From assembly GCA_964236105.1 (NCBI GenBank), contig CAXSBC010000003.1, positions 124,001 through 188,000 of the forward strand: a stretch of DNA of 64,000 nucleotides, given 5' to 3'. The DNA comes from Lichenicola sp964236105. GTDB taxonomy: Bacteria > Pseudomonadota > Alphaproteobacteria > Acetobacterales > Acetobacteraceae. Made by a program: the position numbers and the translations under genes. Shown piece after piece: positions 27,361 through 37,017 of this stretch. The notes under the pieces are model-generated. The model was not told where the DNA came from, ran no database searches, and saw only the letters and a list, made by a program, of their open reading frames with translations. How positions within the stretch are numbered: the first letter of the stretch is position 1; each line of letters starts with the position of its first letter.

Positions 27361-28169
27361 GCCGATGCCTGCGCCGGTCCGGAACAGGGAGCCGCTTGCA
27401 GACGCGCGTGAAGTCCCAGGCGGTCGATCGTCGATCGGGTACAGGCAGCCGGATAGCCGCGCTGCTCCGCGAGCAGCGTGCGCAGCGCGGCGGCATCGTC
27501 GACGTCATACCATGTCGGCAGCTCGACCAGTTCCAGACCGATCCCGGCTGCTCGCGCCCGGGTGGTCGCCGCGACGTTGTCGGTACTCCAGAGGATGTCG
27601 CTGAACAGTGCTGCATGCGGCGCCTTCAGTCCCAGAAGGTAATAGCCGCCATCGTCGCACGCGCCGAGCACGGCCCGATCGCCCGGCTCTGCCAGCCGAC
27701 GCGCCGCCGTCACCAGCAGCTCCGTCGGCAGGGTGGGGGTGTCGGAACTCAGCACGCACGCCGACGCGTGCCCGTCTGCCAGCATCGCCTGCACGGCGTG
27801 CAGGAGGCAGCGCCCGAAGCCTTGCACTGCAGGCGGCATCGCCGTGGATCCGTCGGCGAGGACGAGACGGATGTCGGGCGCCATCGCCGACGCCACCAGG
27901 GCCTCAGCGCCGGCCGGAGCAAACGCGGCATAGGGAACGATCACCAGATCCGGCGCCCCCAGCTGAGCTGCCGCGATCATGTTGTCGGCGGTATCTCGGA
28001 GAAACGCCGCGCTGAGCATTGCCGCCTGCTCGGGGTCCAATGGCGGGCAGAGCCGTGTCTTTGACCGTCCAGGCTGCGGCGCCTTCGCCATCATGCCGAT
28101 CGCGCAGTCGCCCTTGAACGACCCGAGAGCGGTCCCCGCCCGGGGCTGCGAGCTGGACGCATGTGTCAT
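27357..28169 (-). CDS. DUF2064 / TIGR04282-type glycosyltransferase
   Basis: 270 residues. GMMAKAPQPGRSKTRL, LSSDTPTLPTELL and CDDGGYYLLGL are the conserved blocks of this nucleotidyltransferase-like GT-A family. Members are often neighbours of radical SAM enzymes (the rSAM/selenodomain-associated transferase 1 family), as here. First gene of a four-gene coupled operon. The exact start is uncertain; the GMMAKAP core begins about 25 residues in. Confidence 0.82.
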   Translation of the reverse strand: MTHASSSQPRAGTALGSFKGDCAIGMMAKAPQPGRSKTRLCPPLDPEQAAMLSAAFLRDTADNMIAAAQLGAPDLVIVPYAAFAPAGAEALVASAMAPDIRLVLADGSTAMPPAVQGFGRCLLHAVQAMLADGHASACVLSSDTPTLPTELLVTAARRLAEPGDRAVLGACDDGGYYLLGLKAPHAALFSDILWSTDNVAATTRARAAGIGLELVELPTWYDVDDAAALRTLLAEQRGYPAACTRSTIDRLGLHARLQAAPCSGPAQASA

Positions 28170-29028
28170 GGGGCGCGGGACGTCCCGGTCGAGACTTGCC
28201 GTTCGTCGACGTCACGAACCTGGCCATGGCGACCTTGCGACCGGGTCACGCGCTTGCGACCGCCAGGATGGATCGACAGCGCGTTCTCCGGCAACGCCGG
28301 CTGGTTGATGCGGCCATCGATCCCGCGAAACCGCACGAGACGCGCGTCGCTCGCTTCCGACGAACCGCCGCCCTGGATGGGACCGCCAGGCGATCGTGCC
28401 ACTGCCCGGCAGAGATGGACGGCGCGTCCGATGATGCGTGCATGACACAAACCTTATGCGTTACCCGAGGGTGTAGCCGCTACCTGAGTCTCGGATCAGC
28501 CGAAAAGTCTGACCTTCGTTACCGCTGACCAGGGGCAGACGACAATCTGGAAGCAAAGCCGTGATCCCCAACCGGCCGCATGGACGATCCGCAACCGCCT
28601 CAGGCTCATAACACCGAGCTCCCCCTCTCTCCAGGGTTGAAGCCGGAGCATCCGTGATCGTCTCTGTCTTCGGTCGAAGCGGCATTCAGGTTACAGCGGC
28701 AGGACCACGATCAGAAGCCGGCAGTCGGAGAGCGGATTTCGGTCGTTCAGGTGCCGCGTACAACTGGACGCTGCGAATCATATTCAAACAGTCGGTTGAG
28801 CCACACGGGCAGCTCGCCGGATTGCTTCACGATCTGGCCCGGCATGTCGTGGCCACCATCCGCAGCAGCCAAGTCGGATCATCGCCCGGACGCGTCCCGG
28901 ATTGCTCCGGCAATCGGCTGTGACCCGGCAAGCGCGACATCGGGGCCGGACCGACTGGTGTCCTCGTAGCCCGGCGAGCGGCTACCACCACGCCCAGGCG
29001 GGCTGTTCGGTAAGGCGACCGGCAGGGG
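28170..29028. other. Intergenic region with no supported gene
   Basis: About 860 bp upstream of the DUF2064 operon and after the end of the ABC permease. Several short open frames exist on both strands, but none shows a known domain or a good ribosome binding site. It presumably holds the promoter of the glycosyltransferase operon. Confidence 0.5.
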
Positions 29029-30036
29029 TCAGCGCGCCGCCCGCGTCGGGTTCGAGGTCGACGCCGCCGCTGTCGACCGGAGCGAGCGGATCGATGGGAT
29101 CGCGCGCCGGATGAAGGGCTGGTCGGCAAGAACGCCGATCAGGATGACGGTGCCCATGACGGCGAAGTTGAGCGAGCTCGGGATGCCGAGGATGTTGACC
29201 AGGTTCTGCAGGACCTGCAGCAGCGCCGTGCCGAGGACGATGCCGATGATCGAGCCCTCGCCGCCGCGCAGGCTGCAGCCGCCGAGCACGGCGGCGGCGA
29301 TCGCGTAGAGCTCGTAGAAGTTGCCGAAGGACGAGGGCGAGACCGAGTTCGTGTAGAAGACCAGGCAGATGGTGGCGAGCCCGGCCAGGCCGCCGCTGAT
29401 GATGTAGGCGCCGGTGATGATGGCGCCGGTGCGGATGCCGGAGAAGCGGGCCGCCTCCTCGTTGCGGCCGATCGCGAACAGGTAGCGGCCGAAGACGGAG
29501 CGGTGCAGCAGCACCCCCATGACGACGGCGACCAGGATCAGCAGGATGAACGGGTGCGGGACGCCCCAGCTGCGGCCCGACGCGAGCCAGCCGAGCCAGT
29601 CGAAATCGTCGGTGTAGCCGAACCCCATCGTGGCGTCGGTGGTGTAGTAGCGGGCAGCACCCCGGTAGATCAGCAGGCCGCACAGGGTGACGACGAAGGG
29701 CTGCAGCCTGGCCTTGGTCACCAGCAGCCCCTGCAGCGCGCCGAGCACGATGCCGCCCGCCACGATGGCGAGGATGGCGAGCGGCCACGGCACGCCGCGA
29801 TTGACCAGCAGGTCGATGAAGATGACGCCGAGCAGGGAGAAGATCGAGCCGACGGACAGGTCGATGCCGCCGGTGATGACGACCAGTCCCTCGCCGATCG
29901 AGAAGATGCCGAACAGGCCGATCAGGTTGGCCATGTCGAGCAGGTTGACGGCGGACAGGAAGCGCGGGTTGAGGATCGCGGTGATGCCGCCGACGACGAT
30001 CAGGAGGAGCAGGAGCCCCCATTCCTTGCGGGCCAT
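29029..30036 (-). CDS. Sugar ABC transporter permease (RbsC family)
   Basis: 335-residue polytopic protein of the branched-chain/ribose permease family. The family signature GGIDLSVGS lies about 60 residues in, and GGCSLRGGEGS toward the end is the cytoplasmic coupling region. The ATG overlaps the ATPase stop (TGATG). Third gene of the SBP-ATPase-permease operon. Confidence 0.92.
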   Translation of the reverse strand: MARKEWGLLLLLIVVGGITAILNPRFLSAVNLLDMANLIGLFGIFSIGEGLVVITGGIDLSVGSIFSLLGVIFIDLLVNRGVPWPLAILAIVAGGIVLGALQGLLVTKARLQPFVVTLCGLLIYRGAARYYTTDATMGFGYTDDFDWLGWLASGRSWGVPHPFILLILVAVVMGVLLHRSVFGRYLFAIGRNEEAARFSGIRTGAIITGAYIISGGLAGLATICLVFYTNSVSPSSFGNFYELYAIAAAVLGGCSLRGGEGSIIGIVLGTALLQVLQNLVNILGIPSSLNFAVMGTVILIGVLADQPFIRRAIPSIRSLRSTAAASTSNPTRAAR

Positions 30037-31559
30037 CACACGGACTCCAGATGCTCGGCCGGCTGACCGATCGCAAGACGCAGGATGTTGAGCTCGGAGA
30101 GGTCGGTGCGGTCGAGCACGCCGCTGATCTCGCCCTCGTGCATGACGGCGACGCGGTCGGAGACGCCGATGACCTCCTCCATGTCGCTTGAGATCATGAT
30201 GATGGCGACACCGTCGTCGGCAAGAGCGCGCATCAGCGCGTAGATCTCGCCCTTGGCGCCGACATCGATGCCGCGGGTCGGCTCGTCGAAGACGATCAGG
30301 CGCGGGGCCATCGAGAGCCACTTGGCGAGCACGACCTTCTGCTGGTTTCCGCCAGACAGGGTGGCGGCATGCACGGCGACGTTCGGGGTCTTGATCCTGA
30401 GCGAGACCTGCTGGGCGCGCGCGGTGGTGGCCTCGGCGTTACGGTCGACGAGATTGAAGGTCGCGTAGCGGCGCAGGCTGGCGAGCGAGATGTTCTCCGT
30501 CAGCGGCATGTCGAGCACGAGCCCCTCGCGCTTGCGGTCCTCGGGCACGAGATAGATGCCCTGGGCGATGGCGTCCCGGGGAGAACGGACCTCGACCCGC
30601 TGGCCGGCCAGGCGGACATCGCCGGACAGGACCGGATCCACCCCGAACAGGCCGCGGGCCAGCGAGGTGCGGCCGGAGCCGACCAGGCCGGCAAGGCCGA
30701 GGATCTCGCCGCGCCGGACGCTCAGCGAGACGTGGCGATCGGGAAAGGCGCTGGTCACCAGGCGGTCGACCACGCAGAGCTCGCCCTCTGGCGGCGCGCG
30801 GGGCGGGGTGTAGAGGGAGCGGAGTTCGCGGCCGATCATCAGCCGGATCATCGCGTGATGCTCGATCTCGTCGTGCGCGAGCTCGCCCGCGACCCGGCCG
30901 TCGCGAAGGCAGACGACGCGGTCGGCGCAGAGCCTCACCTCGTGCAGGCGATGGCTGATATAGATCACCGACACCCCCGACGCGCGAAGCTCGGCGATGA
31001 CCTGCAGCAGGCGGTCGGTCTCCTGCAGGGTCAGGCTGGAGGTCGGCTCGTCCATGATGATGACGCGGGCCTCGACCGACAGCGCCCTGGCGATCTCGAC
31101 CAGCTGGCGCTGGGCGATGAGCAGCCGCGACACGCTCGTCTCGGGCCCGAAATCGGCGCCGAGACGGTCCAGCAGCGGACGCGCCAGCGCGTGCATGCGT
31201 CGGTTGCGCACCAGCCGGAGCGGACCGCCCGCGACCGCCTCGCGGCCGAGAAAGATGTTGGCGGCCACGTCGAGATTGTCGAGGACGTTCAGCTCCTGGT
31301 GCACGAAGGCGATGCCCGCGCGCGCGGCGTCGGCCACGGTCATGGTGCTGTGCGCGACGCCGTCGACGACGATGCTGCCGGCGGTGGGCTGCACGACGCC
31401 GCCGAGGATCTTCATCAGCGTCGACTTGCCGGCGCCGTTCTCGCCGATCAGGCCCAGGACGGCGCCGGCCTCGACGGTGAGGCTGACGTCTTCGAGGGCC
31501 CTCACGCCCGCATAGGACTTGCTGATCCCGACGAGCGAGAGCAGCGGCGGCGGCGGCAT
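30036..31559 (-). CDS. Sugar ABC transporter ATPase (RbsA-like, two domains)
   Basis: 507 residues with two nucleotide-binding domains. The first has Walker A GENGAGKST and Walker B IIMDEPTSSL. The second has a degenerate P-loop (GLVGSGRTS), a signature SGGNQQK and Walker B VFDEPTRGID, the usual asymmetry of the RbsA/MglA family. Lies 21 bp after the binding-protein gene. Confidence 0.94.
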   Translation of the reverse strand: MPPPPLLSLVGISKSYAGVRALEDVSLTVEAGAVLGLIGENGAGKSTLMKILGGVVQPTAGSIVVDGVAHSTMTVADAARAGIAFVHQELNVLDNLDVAANIFLGREAVAGGPLRLVRNRRMHALARPLLDRLGADFGPETSVSRLLIAQRQLVEIARALSVEARVIIMDEPTSSLTLQETDRLLQVIAELRASGVSVIYISHRLHEVRLCADRVVCLRDGRVAGELAHDEIEHHAMIRLMIGRELRSLYTPPRAPPEGELCVVDRLVTSAFPDRHVSLSVRRGEILGLAGLVGSGRTSLARGLFGVDPVLSGDVRLAGQRVEVRSPRDAIAQGIYLVPEDRKREGLVLDMPLTENISLASLRRYATFNLVDRNAEATTARAQQVSLRIKTPNVAVHAATLSGGNQQKVVLAKWLSMAPRLIVFDEPTRGIDVGAKGEIYALMRALADDGVAIIMISSDMEEVIGVSDRVAVMHEGEISGVLDRTDLSELNILRLAIGQPAEHLESV

Positions 31560-31580
31560 GCCGGGCGGGGTCCTTGCGCG

Positions 31581-32534
31581 CTACCTGGCGCTCAGCATCT
31601 GCCGCATGCTCTGCTGGAACTCGTGCACGTTGTCCTTCTGGATGACCCGCGTGGGAATGATGATGAGGTGGTTGGCGGGGATGAAGGACTTGTCGCCGGC
31701 GAGGTATTTCACGAGGTCGGTCATCGACTGGTAGCCGAACTGGAACGGCTGCTGGACGATGGTCGACTGGATGGTGCCGTCGGCGACGCCGCGCAGCGTC
31801 TGCGCGTCCTCGTCGAAGCCCACCACCTTGATCTTGCCGGACATGCCGGCATCCTTCACGGCCGAATAGATCTGCGGCGTGTTGTAGTTGTAGAGCCCGA
31901 CCAGCACGTCGAGGCCGCCCTTGGCCAGCGCGTCCTGCACGTTCGCCTTGGCCTTGGCGAAGTCGCCGCCGTCGGTGCGGATGTCGACGATCTGGATGTT
32001 GCTGCCCTGCAGCCCCTGCCTGATCCCCTCGACGCGCTCGCGCGCGTTGTCGGCATCCATGGTGCCGACGAAGGCCATCATCTTGCCGCCCTGGGGCAGC
32101 GCCTTCCTGATCTCGCTGGCGGCCTGCAGGCCGGCCGCCTTGTTGTCGGTGCCGATATAGAGCAGGCGGTCGGAGTTCGGGGCATCGCTGTCGGTCGTGA
32201 ACAGGGCCGCGTGGGCGGCAACCTTGTTGAACTCCTCGGTCGAGTTCTTGGGGTCGATGGCGGAGATGGAGACCCCTGCGACGCCGGAGGCGAGCAGGTC
32301 GTCGAGCTCGCGACGCTGCTCGGCCGCCGTCGCCTGGCCCGTCACGATGACCTGCATGGCATAGTCGGGATGCTCGCTCTGGGCCTTCATGACGCCGGCG
32401 CGGGCGACCGTCCAGAAGTCGGCCGAAACATTCGTTATCAGCGCCAGCGACTTCTTCTGCTGCGCACCGGCCGGTGCGCCAAGCAGTGACAGGGCGGCCG
32501 CTCCCGTGAGAGTGGCCTGGATCAGGCGACGCAT
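31581..32534 (-). CDS. Sugar ABC transporter substrate-binding protein (periplasmic-binding 4 family)
   Basis: 317 residues from the ATG at 32534, which has GGGAGG four to five bases upstream. A Sec signal ends near APAGA-Q. The fold is the ribose/galactose-binding type (ALITNVSADFW, GVSISAIDP, FVGTMDADNA, VGLYNYNTP, VVGFDED). The ligand cannot be read from sequence, but its divergent position next to the C4-sugar enzymes suggests a tetritol, tetrose or similar small polyol. Confidence 0.92.
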   Translation of the reverse strand: MRRLIQATLTGAAALSLLGAPAGAQQKKSLALITNVSADFWTVARAGVMKAQSEHPDYAMQVIVTGQATAAEQRRELDDLLASGVAGVSISAIDPKNSTEEFNKVAAHAALFTTDSDAPNSDRLLYIGTDNKAAGLQAASEIRKALPQGGKMMAFVGTMDADNARERVEGIRQGLQGSNIQIVDIRTDGGDFAKAKANVQDALAKGGLDVLVGLYNYNTPQIYSAVKDAGMSGKIKVVGFDEDAQTLRGVADGTIQSTIVQQPFQFGYQSMTDLVKYLAGDKSFIPANHLIIIPTRVIQKDNVHEFQQSMRQMLSAR

Positions 32535-33083
32535 GTATCCTCCCGGCACATCATTGTTTTATGTTTGGGCGCTCTTGGCAGCGCTGTTTCGATGCTAGGC
32601 CACTTTGCTGCGCTCTGGATAGATCGCTGTGAGCGTCCTGACGACTTATCCCCGGCAGGGCGCGCAGGGATGCGATGTCCCGCCACGCGTGACTGTGTGT
32701 CCAGGCCGGCAACCAAAGAATGGCGGCGGCTCGCCGGACCGTCGCTGCCTGGGCCTGGCCGGGATACGATGCGGCCGGCCTATCGGGCGTGGGGCTTTCG
32801 CTCTACAGTCTGCTGATTGATGCGTGTCGGAACCGGACAGGCATGGCGATGGCAGCGCAACCAGGGAGTTCGGGGCACGTTGTCGTGAGCAGGCTGTGGG
32901 TTGCCGTCCAGCTCACCTGGCAGTGTGGTCGTCGATGATCCGGATCCGGAGCGACATGGTGGTTCGTGACACCCGTTCAGGCCGGTGTGCAACAATCGCG
33001 ACTTGTCTGCCCTGCACATTCGTCATGGCCCGTGCGTCGTTTTTCCCGGCTGAACCCTTCATCTCACGAAGTGCGAGCAAAGC
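32535..33083. other. Divergent promoter region of the sugar locus
   Basis: 549 bp between the ABC importer operon (minus) and the catabolic operon (plus). It contains no supported gene. I found no clear palindrome or promoter box, and no regulator gene lies beside the locus. Confidence 0.5.
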
Positions 33084-34040
33084 ATGACCGCATCAAGTTT
33101 CCCGTCCAGGCTGACGAACGAGAACTGGCCGATCGCCGCGGCAATGATCCAGTATGGCAACGTGAGCGCGGACGGCAGCTCGGTGCAGGACCAGTCGCCG
33201 GAGGGATGGGCCGCCACCATGACCGAGATCCATGATGCGGGGTTCACCGAGATCGATCCGACGGACTGCTGGCTGCGCGTCGCCGACCTGTCGCAGGCGC
33301 GGCGCGACGCGTTCAAGCAGGCGCTGGTCGAGGTCGGGCTGACCGTCCCGGCGATCTCGACCTCGCGCCGCTCCATCATCGATCCGGAACGCGGCGACGA
33401 GTATCTCGCCTACTGCCACCGGGTGATCGACGCCGCTGCCGATCTCGGCGCGCGCTCGGCCTGCTTCGGCCTGTTCGGCCCGCTGACCGATGCGCAGAAG
33501 CAGGTGCTGTGGTTCTGGACCGTGGACGGGGTGCGCAATCCCGACGATCCGGAGACCTATGCGCGCGCCGTGCGAGGCATGCAGGAGCTGGGCCGGCATG
33601 CCGAGCAGGTCGGCATCGACATCGCGCTGGAGATGTACGAGGACACCTATCTCGGCACCGCCGACAGCGCGGTGAAGTTCGTGCACGACGTGAACCACCC
33701 GGCTGTCGGGCTGAACCCGGATCTCGGCAACCTGGTCCGGCTGCACCGGCCGGTCGAGCACTGGTTGAGCATGGCCGAGAAGACGATGCCGTTCGTCCGC
33801 TACTGGCACGTGAAGAACTACCTGCGCATCGCCGACGAGCCGAAGGGGATCTTCCTGAGCGCGCCGGCACCGCTGGAAAGCGGCGTCATCAGCTATCGCG
33901 TCGCGGTCAGGATGGCGATCGCCCAGGGCTTCCGCGGCGCCTTCGGCTGCGAGCATTACGGCGGCGACGGCCTCAGCGTCAGCGCCGCCAACCGCGCCTA
34001 TCTGAAGCGCATCCTCCCGCGCAGCGTCGATCCCGCCTGA
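33084..34040 (+). CDS. Sugar-phosphate isomerase/epimerase, xylose-isomerase-like TIM barrel
   Basis: 318 residues. The metal-binding residues of this superfamily are visible: Glu in ALEMYEDTYLG, Asp in GLNPDLGNL, His in YWHVKNYL and Glu in GCEHYGGDG. The same fold is used by EryC, the tetrulose-4-phosphate racemase of Brucella erythritol catabolism. First gene of a five-gene operon; the kinase follows after 10 bp. I infer isomerisation or epimerisation of a tetrulose phosphate. Other members act on inosose or hydroxypyruvate, so the substrate is open. Confidence 0.85.
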   Translation: MTASSFPSRLTNENWPIAAAMIQYGNVSADGSSVQDQSPEGWAATMTEIHDAGFTEIDPTDCWLRVADLSQARRDAFKQALVEVGLTVPAISTSRRSIIDPERGDEYLAYCHRVIDAAADLGARSACFGLFGPLTDAQKQVLWFWTVDGVRNPDDPETYARAVRGMQELGRHAEQVGIDIALEMYEDTYLGTADSAVKFVHDVNHPAVGLNPDLGNLVRLHRPVEHWLSMAEKTMPFVRYWHVKNYLRIADEPKGIFLSAPAPLESGVISYRVAVRMAIAQGFRGAFGCEHYGGDGLSVSAANRAYLKRILPRSVDPA

Positions 34041-34050
34041 GCCGGCTGCC

Positions 34051-35754
34051 ATGACCCACGTGTTCGAGCAGGCCGAGACCTTCGCCGAGACCGCGGTGCA
34101 CGGCTACTGCGCCGTGCACGCCCGCATCGTCAGGCCGGTGACCGGCGGCGTGCTGCGCTCGACCGCGACGCCGGAGAAGGTGGCGCTGGTGATCGGCGGC
34201 GGCAGCGGCCACTACCCGGCCTTCGCCGGCTATGTCGGCACCGGCTTCGCCGATGCGGCGGTGACCGGGGATGTCTTCGCCTCGCCGGCGACGCGCCTCA
34301 TCGCCGGGGTGGCCCGCAAGGCGGACCGGGGTGCGGGCATCCTGCTGGGCTTTGGCAACTATGCCGGCGACGTGCTGAATTTCGGCTTCGCCGCCGAGCG
34401 TCTGCGCGGCGACGGGATCGACGTCCGCGTGCTGGCGGTCACCGACGACATCGCGAGCGCTCCGGCCGGCGAGCTCGCCAGGCGTCGCGGTGTCGCCGGC
34501 GACATTCCGATCTTCAAGATCGCGGGCGCTGCCGCCGAGGCCGGCCTGTCCCTGGACGAGGTCGAGCGGCTGGCCCGGCTGGCCAACGCGCGGACGCGAT
34601 CCTTCGGCGTCGCCTTCGGCGGCTGCACCCTGCCCGGCGCCGACGCGCCGCTGTTCGCGGTGCCGCACGGCCGCATGGCGATCGGCCTCGGCATCCACGG
34701 CGAGCCGGGGATCGACGAGACGGCGATCGCGTCGGCATCCAGGCTGGCGGCACTGCTGGTGGATCGCCTGGTCGAGGAGGCGCCGGACGACGCCGGCGGA
34801 CGCGCGGCGGTCCTGCTGAACGGCCTGGGCGGCACCAAGCAGGAAGAGCTGTTCGTGCTGTGGACCCATGTGGCGGCCGCGCTCCGCCAGGCCGGCATCG
34901 AGCCGGTGGCGCCGCTGGTCGGCGAGTACGTCACCAGTCTCGACATGGAAGGCTGCTCCCTCAGCCTGACCTGGCTCGACGACGAGCTGGAGCCGCTCTG
35001 GCTGGCGCCCTGCGACACGGTCGGGCTGCGTGTCGGCGACACCCCGGCGACCACGCCGGCCCCGGCGCTGCCGCCGGACGATCCCGAGCGCAGCGTCTGG
35101 CCCGAGGCGACCGCGGAATCCCGGCAGGCCGGAGCACGGATCGCGACCGGGCTGCAGGCGCTGGCCGACATGCTGCGGGATGCCGAGCCGGAACTGGGCC
35201 GCATCGACGCGCAGGCGGGCGACGGCGATCACGGCCAGGGCATGGCACGCGGATCGCGCGCGGCCGCGATCGCGGCGCAGGCGGCGTTCGATCATGGCGC
35301 CGGCGCGTCGAGCGTGCTGGCTGCCGCGGCCGATGCGTGGGCGGACCGGGCCGGCGGCACGTCCGGCGCGATCTGGGGGCTCGGGCTGCGCTCGGCCGCC
35401 GCCGCGCTGGAGGATGGGGCGGGGGTCACGGCGCAGCAGCTGGCGCGAGGCGCCACCCAGGCGCTCGAGAACGTCATGCGCCTGGGCGGGGCCCGGCCCG
35501 GCGACAAGACGCTGGTCGACGCCCTGGCTCCCTTCGCGACGGTGCTTGCCGAGGAGATCGGACGCGGCACCGCCGCGAGGCTCGCCTGGAGCAACGCCGC
35601 GAACGCCGCCCATGCCGCAGCCGAGGACACCGCAGAACTCGTGCCGCGCCTCGGCCGGGCCCGTTCCCACAGCGAGCGCAGCCGCGGCCATCGCGACGCC
35701 GGAGCGGTTTCGTTCGCGATGGCCGCGCAGACTGCTTTGGAGACCACATCATGA
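34051..35754 (+). CDS. Fused DhaK-DhaL ketose kinase (dihydroxyacetone/erythrulose kinase family)
   Basis: 567 residues. The DhaK half has GGGSGHYPAFAGYVG and GLGIHGEPG, whose His forms the covalent hemiaminal with the ketose. A linker at about 330-360 leads to the DhaL half with QAGDGDHGQGM, the Asp cluster that holds Mg-ATP. Fused single-chain kinases of this type use ATP on dihydroxyacetone or L-/D-erythrulose (LerK, DerK). Beside three tetrose-phosphate-type isomerases, an erythrulose-like substrate is more likely than dihydroxyacetone. Overlaps the RpiB-like gene by four bases. Confidence 0.88.
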   Translation: MTHVFEQAETFAETAVHGYCAVHARIVRPVTGGVLRSTATPEKVALVIGGGSGHYPAFAGYVGTGFADAAVTGDVFASPATRLIAGVARKADRGAGILLGFGNYAGDVLNFGFAAERLRGDGIDVRVLAVTDDIASAPAGELARRRGVAGDIPIFKIAGAAAEAGLSLDEVERLARLANARTRSFGVAFGGCTLPGADAPLFAVPHGRMAIGLGIHGEPGIDETAIASASRLAALLVDRLVEEAPDDAGGRAAVLLNGLGGTKQEELFVLWTHVAAALRQAGIEPVAPLVGEYVTSLDMEGCSLSLTWLDDELEPLWLAPCDTVGLRVGDTPATTPAPALPPDDPERSVWPEATAESRQAGARIATGLQALADMLRDAEPELGRIDAQAGDGDHGQGMARGSRAAAIAAQAAFDHGAGASSVLAAAADAWADRAGGTSGAIWGLGLRSAAAALEDGAGVTAQQLARGATQALENVMRLGGARPGDKTLVDALAPFATVLAEEIGRGTAARLAWSNAANAAHAAAEDTAELVPRLGRARSHSERSRGHRDAGAVSFAMAAQTALETTS

Positions 35755-36224
35755 CCACAGAACCGTTGCGTATCGTCATCGGCTGCGACGAGGCGGGCAC
35801 GCGCTTCCGCGATGCCCTGAAGGCCGACCTGGAGAAGCATCCCGCCGTCTCGGAGGTGACCGATGTCGGCGTCGTGGCGGACGATTCCACGGCCTATCCG
35901 CACATCGCCGTGCGCGCCGCGCGCATGGTCGCGGACGGCAGGGCGGATCGCGCGCTGCTGATCTGCGGCACCGGTCTCGGCGTCGCGATCAGCGCCAACA
36001 AGGTCCCGGGCATCCGGGCCGTGACCGCGCACGACATGTATTCGGTGCAGCGGGCGGTGCTCAGCAACGATGCCCAGGTGCTGTGCTTCGGCGAGCGCGT
36101 GATCGGCGTCGAGCTGGCCCGCGCGCTGACGGGCGAGTGGCTGAAGCACCGGTTCGATCCTGGCTCCGCCTCCGCCTCCAAGGTTGCCGCGATCGCCGAG
36201 TACGAGACCGGTCCGAACGCTTGA
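35751..36224 (+). CDS. RpiB/LacAB family sugar-phosphate isomerase (EryI-like)
   Basis: 157 residues with the RpiB core: CDEAG near the start, the catalytic Cys in LICGTGLGVAI, NKVPGIRAV, a His in AHDMYS, and NDAQVLCFGERVIG. Classic members interconvert ribose-5-P and ribulose-5-P; EryI-type members convert D-3-tetrulose-4-P to D-erythrose-4-P. Position in this operon favours the latter. Start ATGA-overlaps the kinase stop. Confidence 0.88.
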   Translation: MTTEPLRIVIGCDEAGTRFRDALKADLEKHPAVSEVTDVGVVADDSTAYPHIAVRAARMVADGRADRALLICGTGLGVAISANKVPGIRAVTAHDMYSVQRAVLSNDAQVLCFGERVIGVELARALTGEWLKHRFDPGSASASKVAAIAEYETGPNA

Positions 36225-36238
36225 CCGCGGCCCGGGCG

Positions 36239-36988
36239 ATGGTGGCCCGCAAGCCGCTGATCGGCATCAGCCTCAAGATGTACATGGGCGTGCACCGGTC
36301 GCGCGCCTGGCTGGCCGAGCTCGCCCGGCTGGCCGAGACCGGCCTGCCGGCGGGCGTCGACGTCTTCGTCATCCCGTCCTTCCTGTCGCTGCACGACGCG
36401 CAGGCGAGCCTGCAGGACACCGGCATCTGGCTCGGCGCGCAGGACGTGTTCTGGGAGGATGCGGGCGCCTTCACCGGCGAGGTGTCGGCGCCGATGCTGG
36501 TCGAGGCGGGCTGCCGCTACGTCGAGATCGGCCACATCGAGCGGCGCCGCCTGTTCGGCGAGACCGAGACGGTGGTGGCGGCCAAGATGCGGGCGGCGGT
36601 GCGGGCGGGCCTCGTGCCGGTGCTGTGCATCGGCGAGAACGAGCGCATGTCGCCGGAAGCGGCGGTGCAGGTCTGCGCACGCCAGCTCGATACGGCCACA
36701 GCCGGTATCGACCGCAGCGCCGGCCTCGTGGTGGCCTGGGAGCCGGTCTGGGCCGTCGGCGCCGCAGAGCCGGCGGCCCCGGACTACATCGCCGCCGTGG
36801 CCACCGGCCTTCGCGAGCTGCTGACCGACTGGCCCGATGGCCGCCTGATCTATGGCGGCAGCGCCGGCCCCGGCCTGCTGACGCAGCTGGGCGGCACGGT
36901 GGACGGCCTGTTCCTGGGCCGGTTCGCGCACGACATCGCCGCGCTGCATCGGGTGCTGGTCGAGGCGTCCGGAACGATCAGCTCCTAG
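36239..36988 (+). CDS. Triose-phosphate-isomerase-like protein (EryH/TpiA2-like)
   Basis: 249 residues with a TIM fold. The catalytic Lys is in ISLKMYMG, the His in EIGHIERRRLFGET and the Glu in AWEPVWAVG. The usual Asn of the NWKMN motif is replaced by Ser and the Ser of GHSERR by Ile, and the phosphate loop reads YGGSAGPG. These changes fit an isomerase for a substrate other than triose phosphate, as in EryH of Brucella. I use ATG 36239; a TTG overlapping the RpiB-like stop is possible. Confidence 0.85.
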   Translation: MVARKPLIGISLKMYMGVHRSRAWLAELARLAETGLPAGVDVFVIPSFLSLHDAQASLQDTGIWLGAQDVFWEDAGAFTGEVSAPMLVEAGCRYVEIGHIERRRLFGETETVVAAKMRAAVRAGLVPVLCIGENERMSPEAAVQVCARQLDTATAGIDRSAGLVVAWEPVWAVGAAEPAAPDYIAAVATGLRELLTDWPDGRLIYGGSAGPGLLTQLGGTVDGLFLGRFAHDIAALHRVLVEASGTISS

Positions 36989-37017
36989 ACAATCCGCATT
37001 CTCGTGAGGTGTTTTCC

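Noticed and set aside
28163..28528. 121-codon plus-strand frame upstream of the glycosyltransferase operon
   Set aside because: No ribosome binding site, no domain, and other frames in the same DNA are equally open.
30369..32489. A 706-codon plus-strand frame opposite the ABC ATPase and binding protein
   Set aside because: Opposite strand of firm genes, with shadow-type composition.
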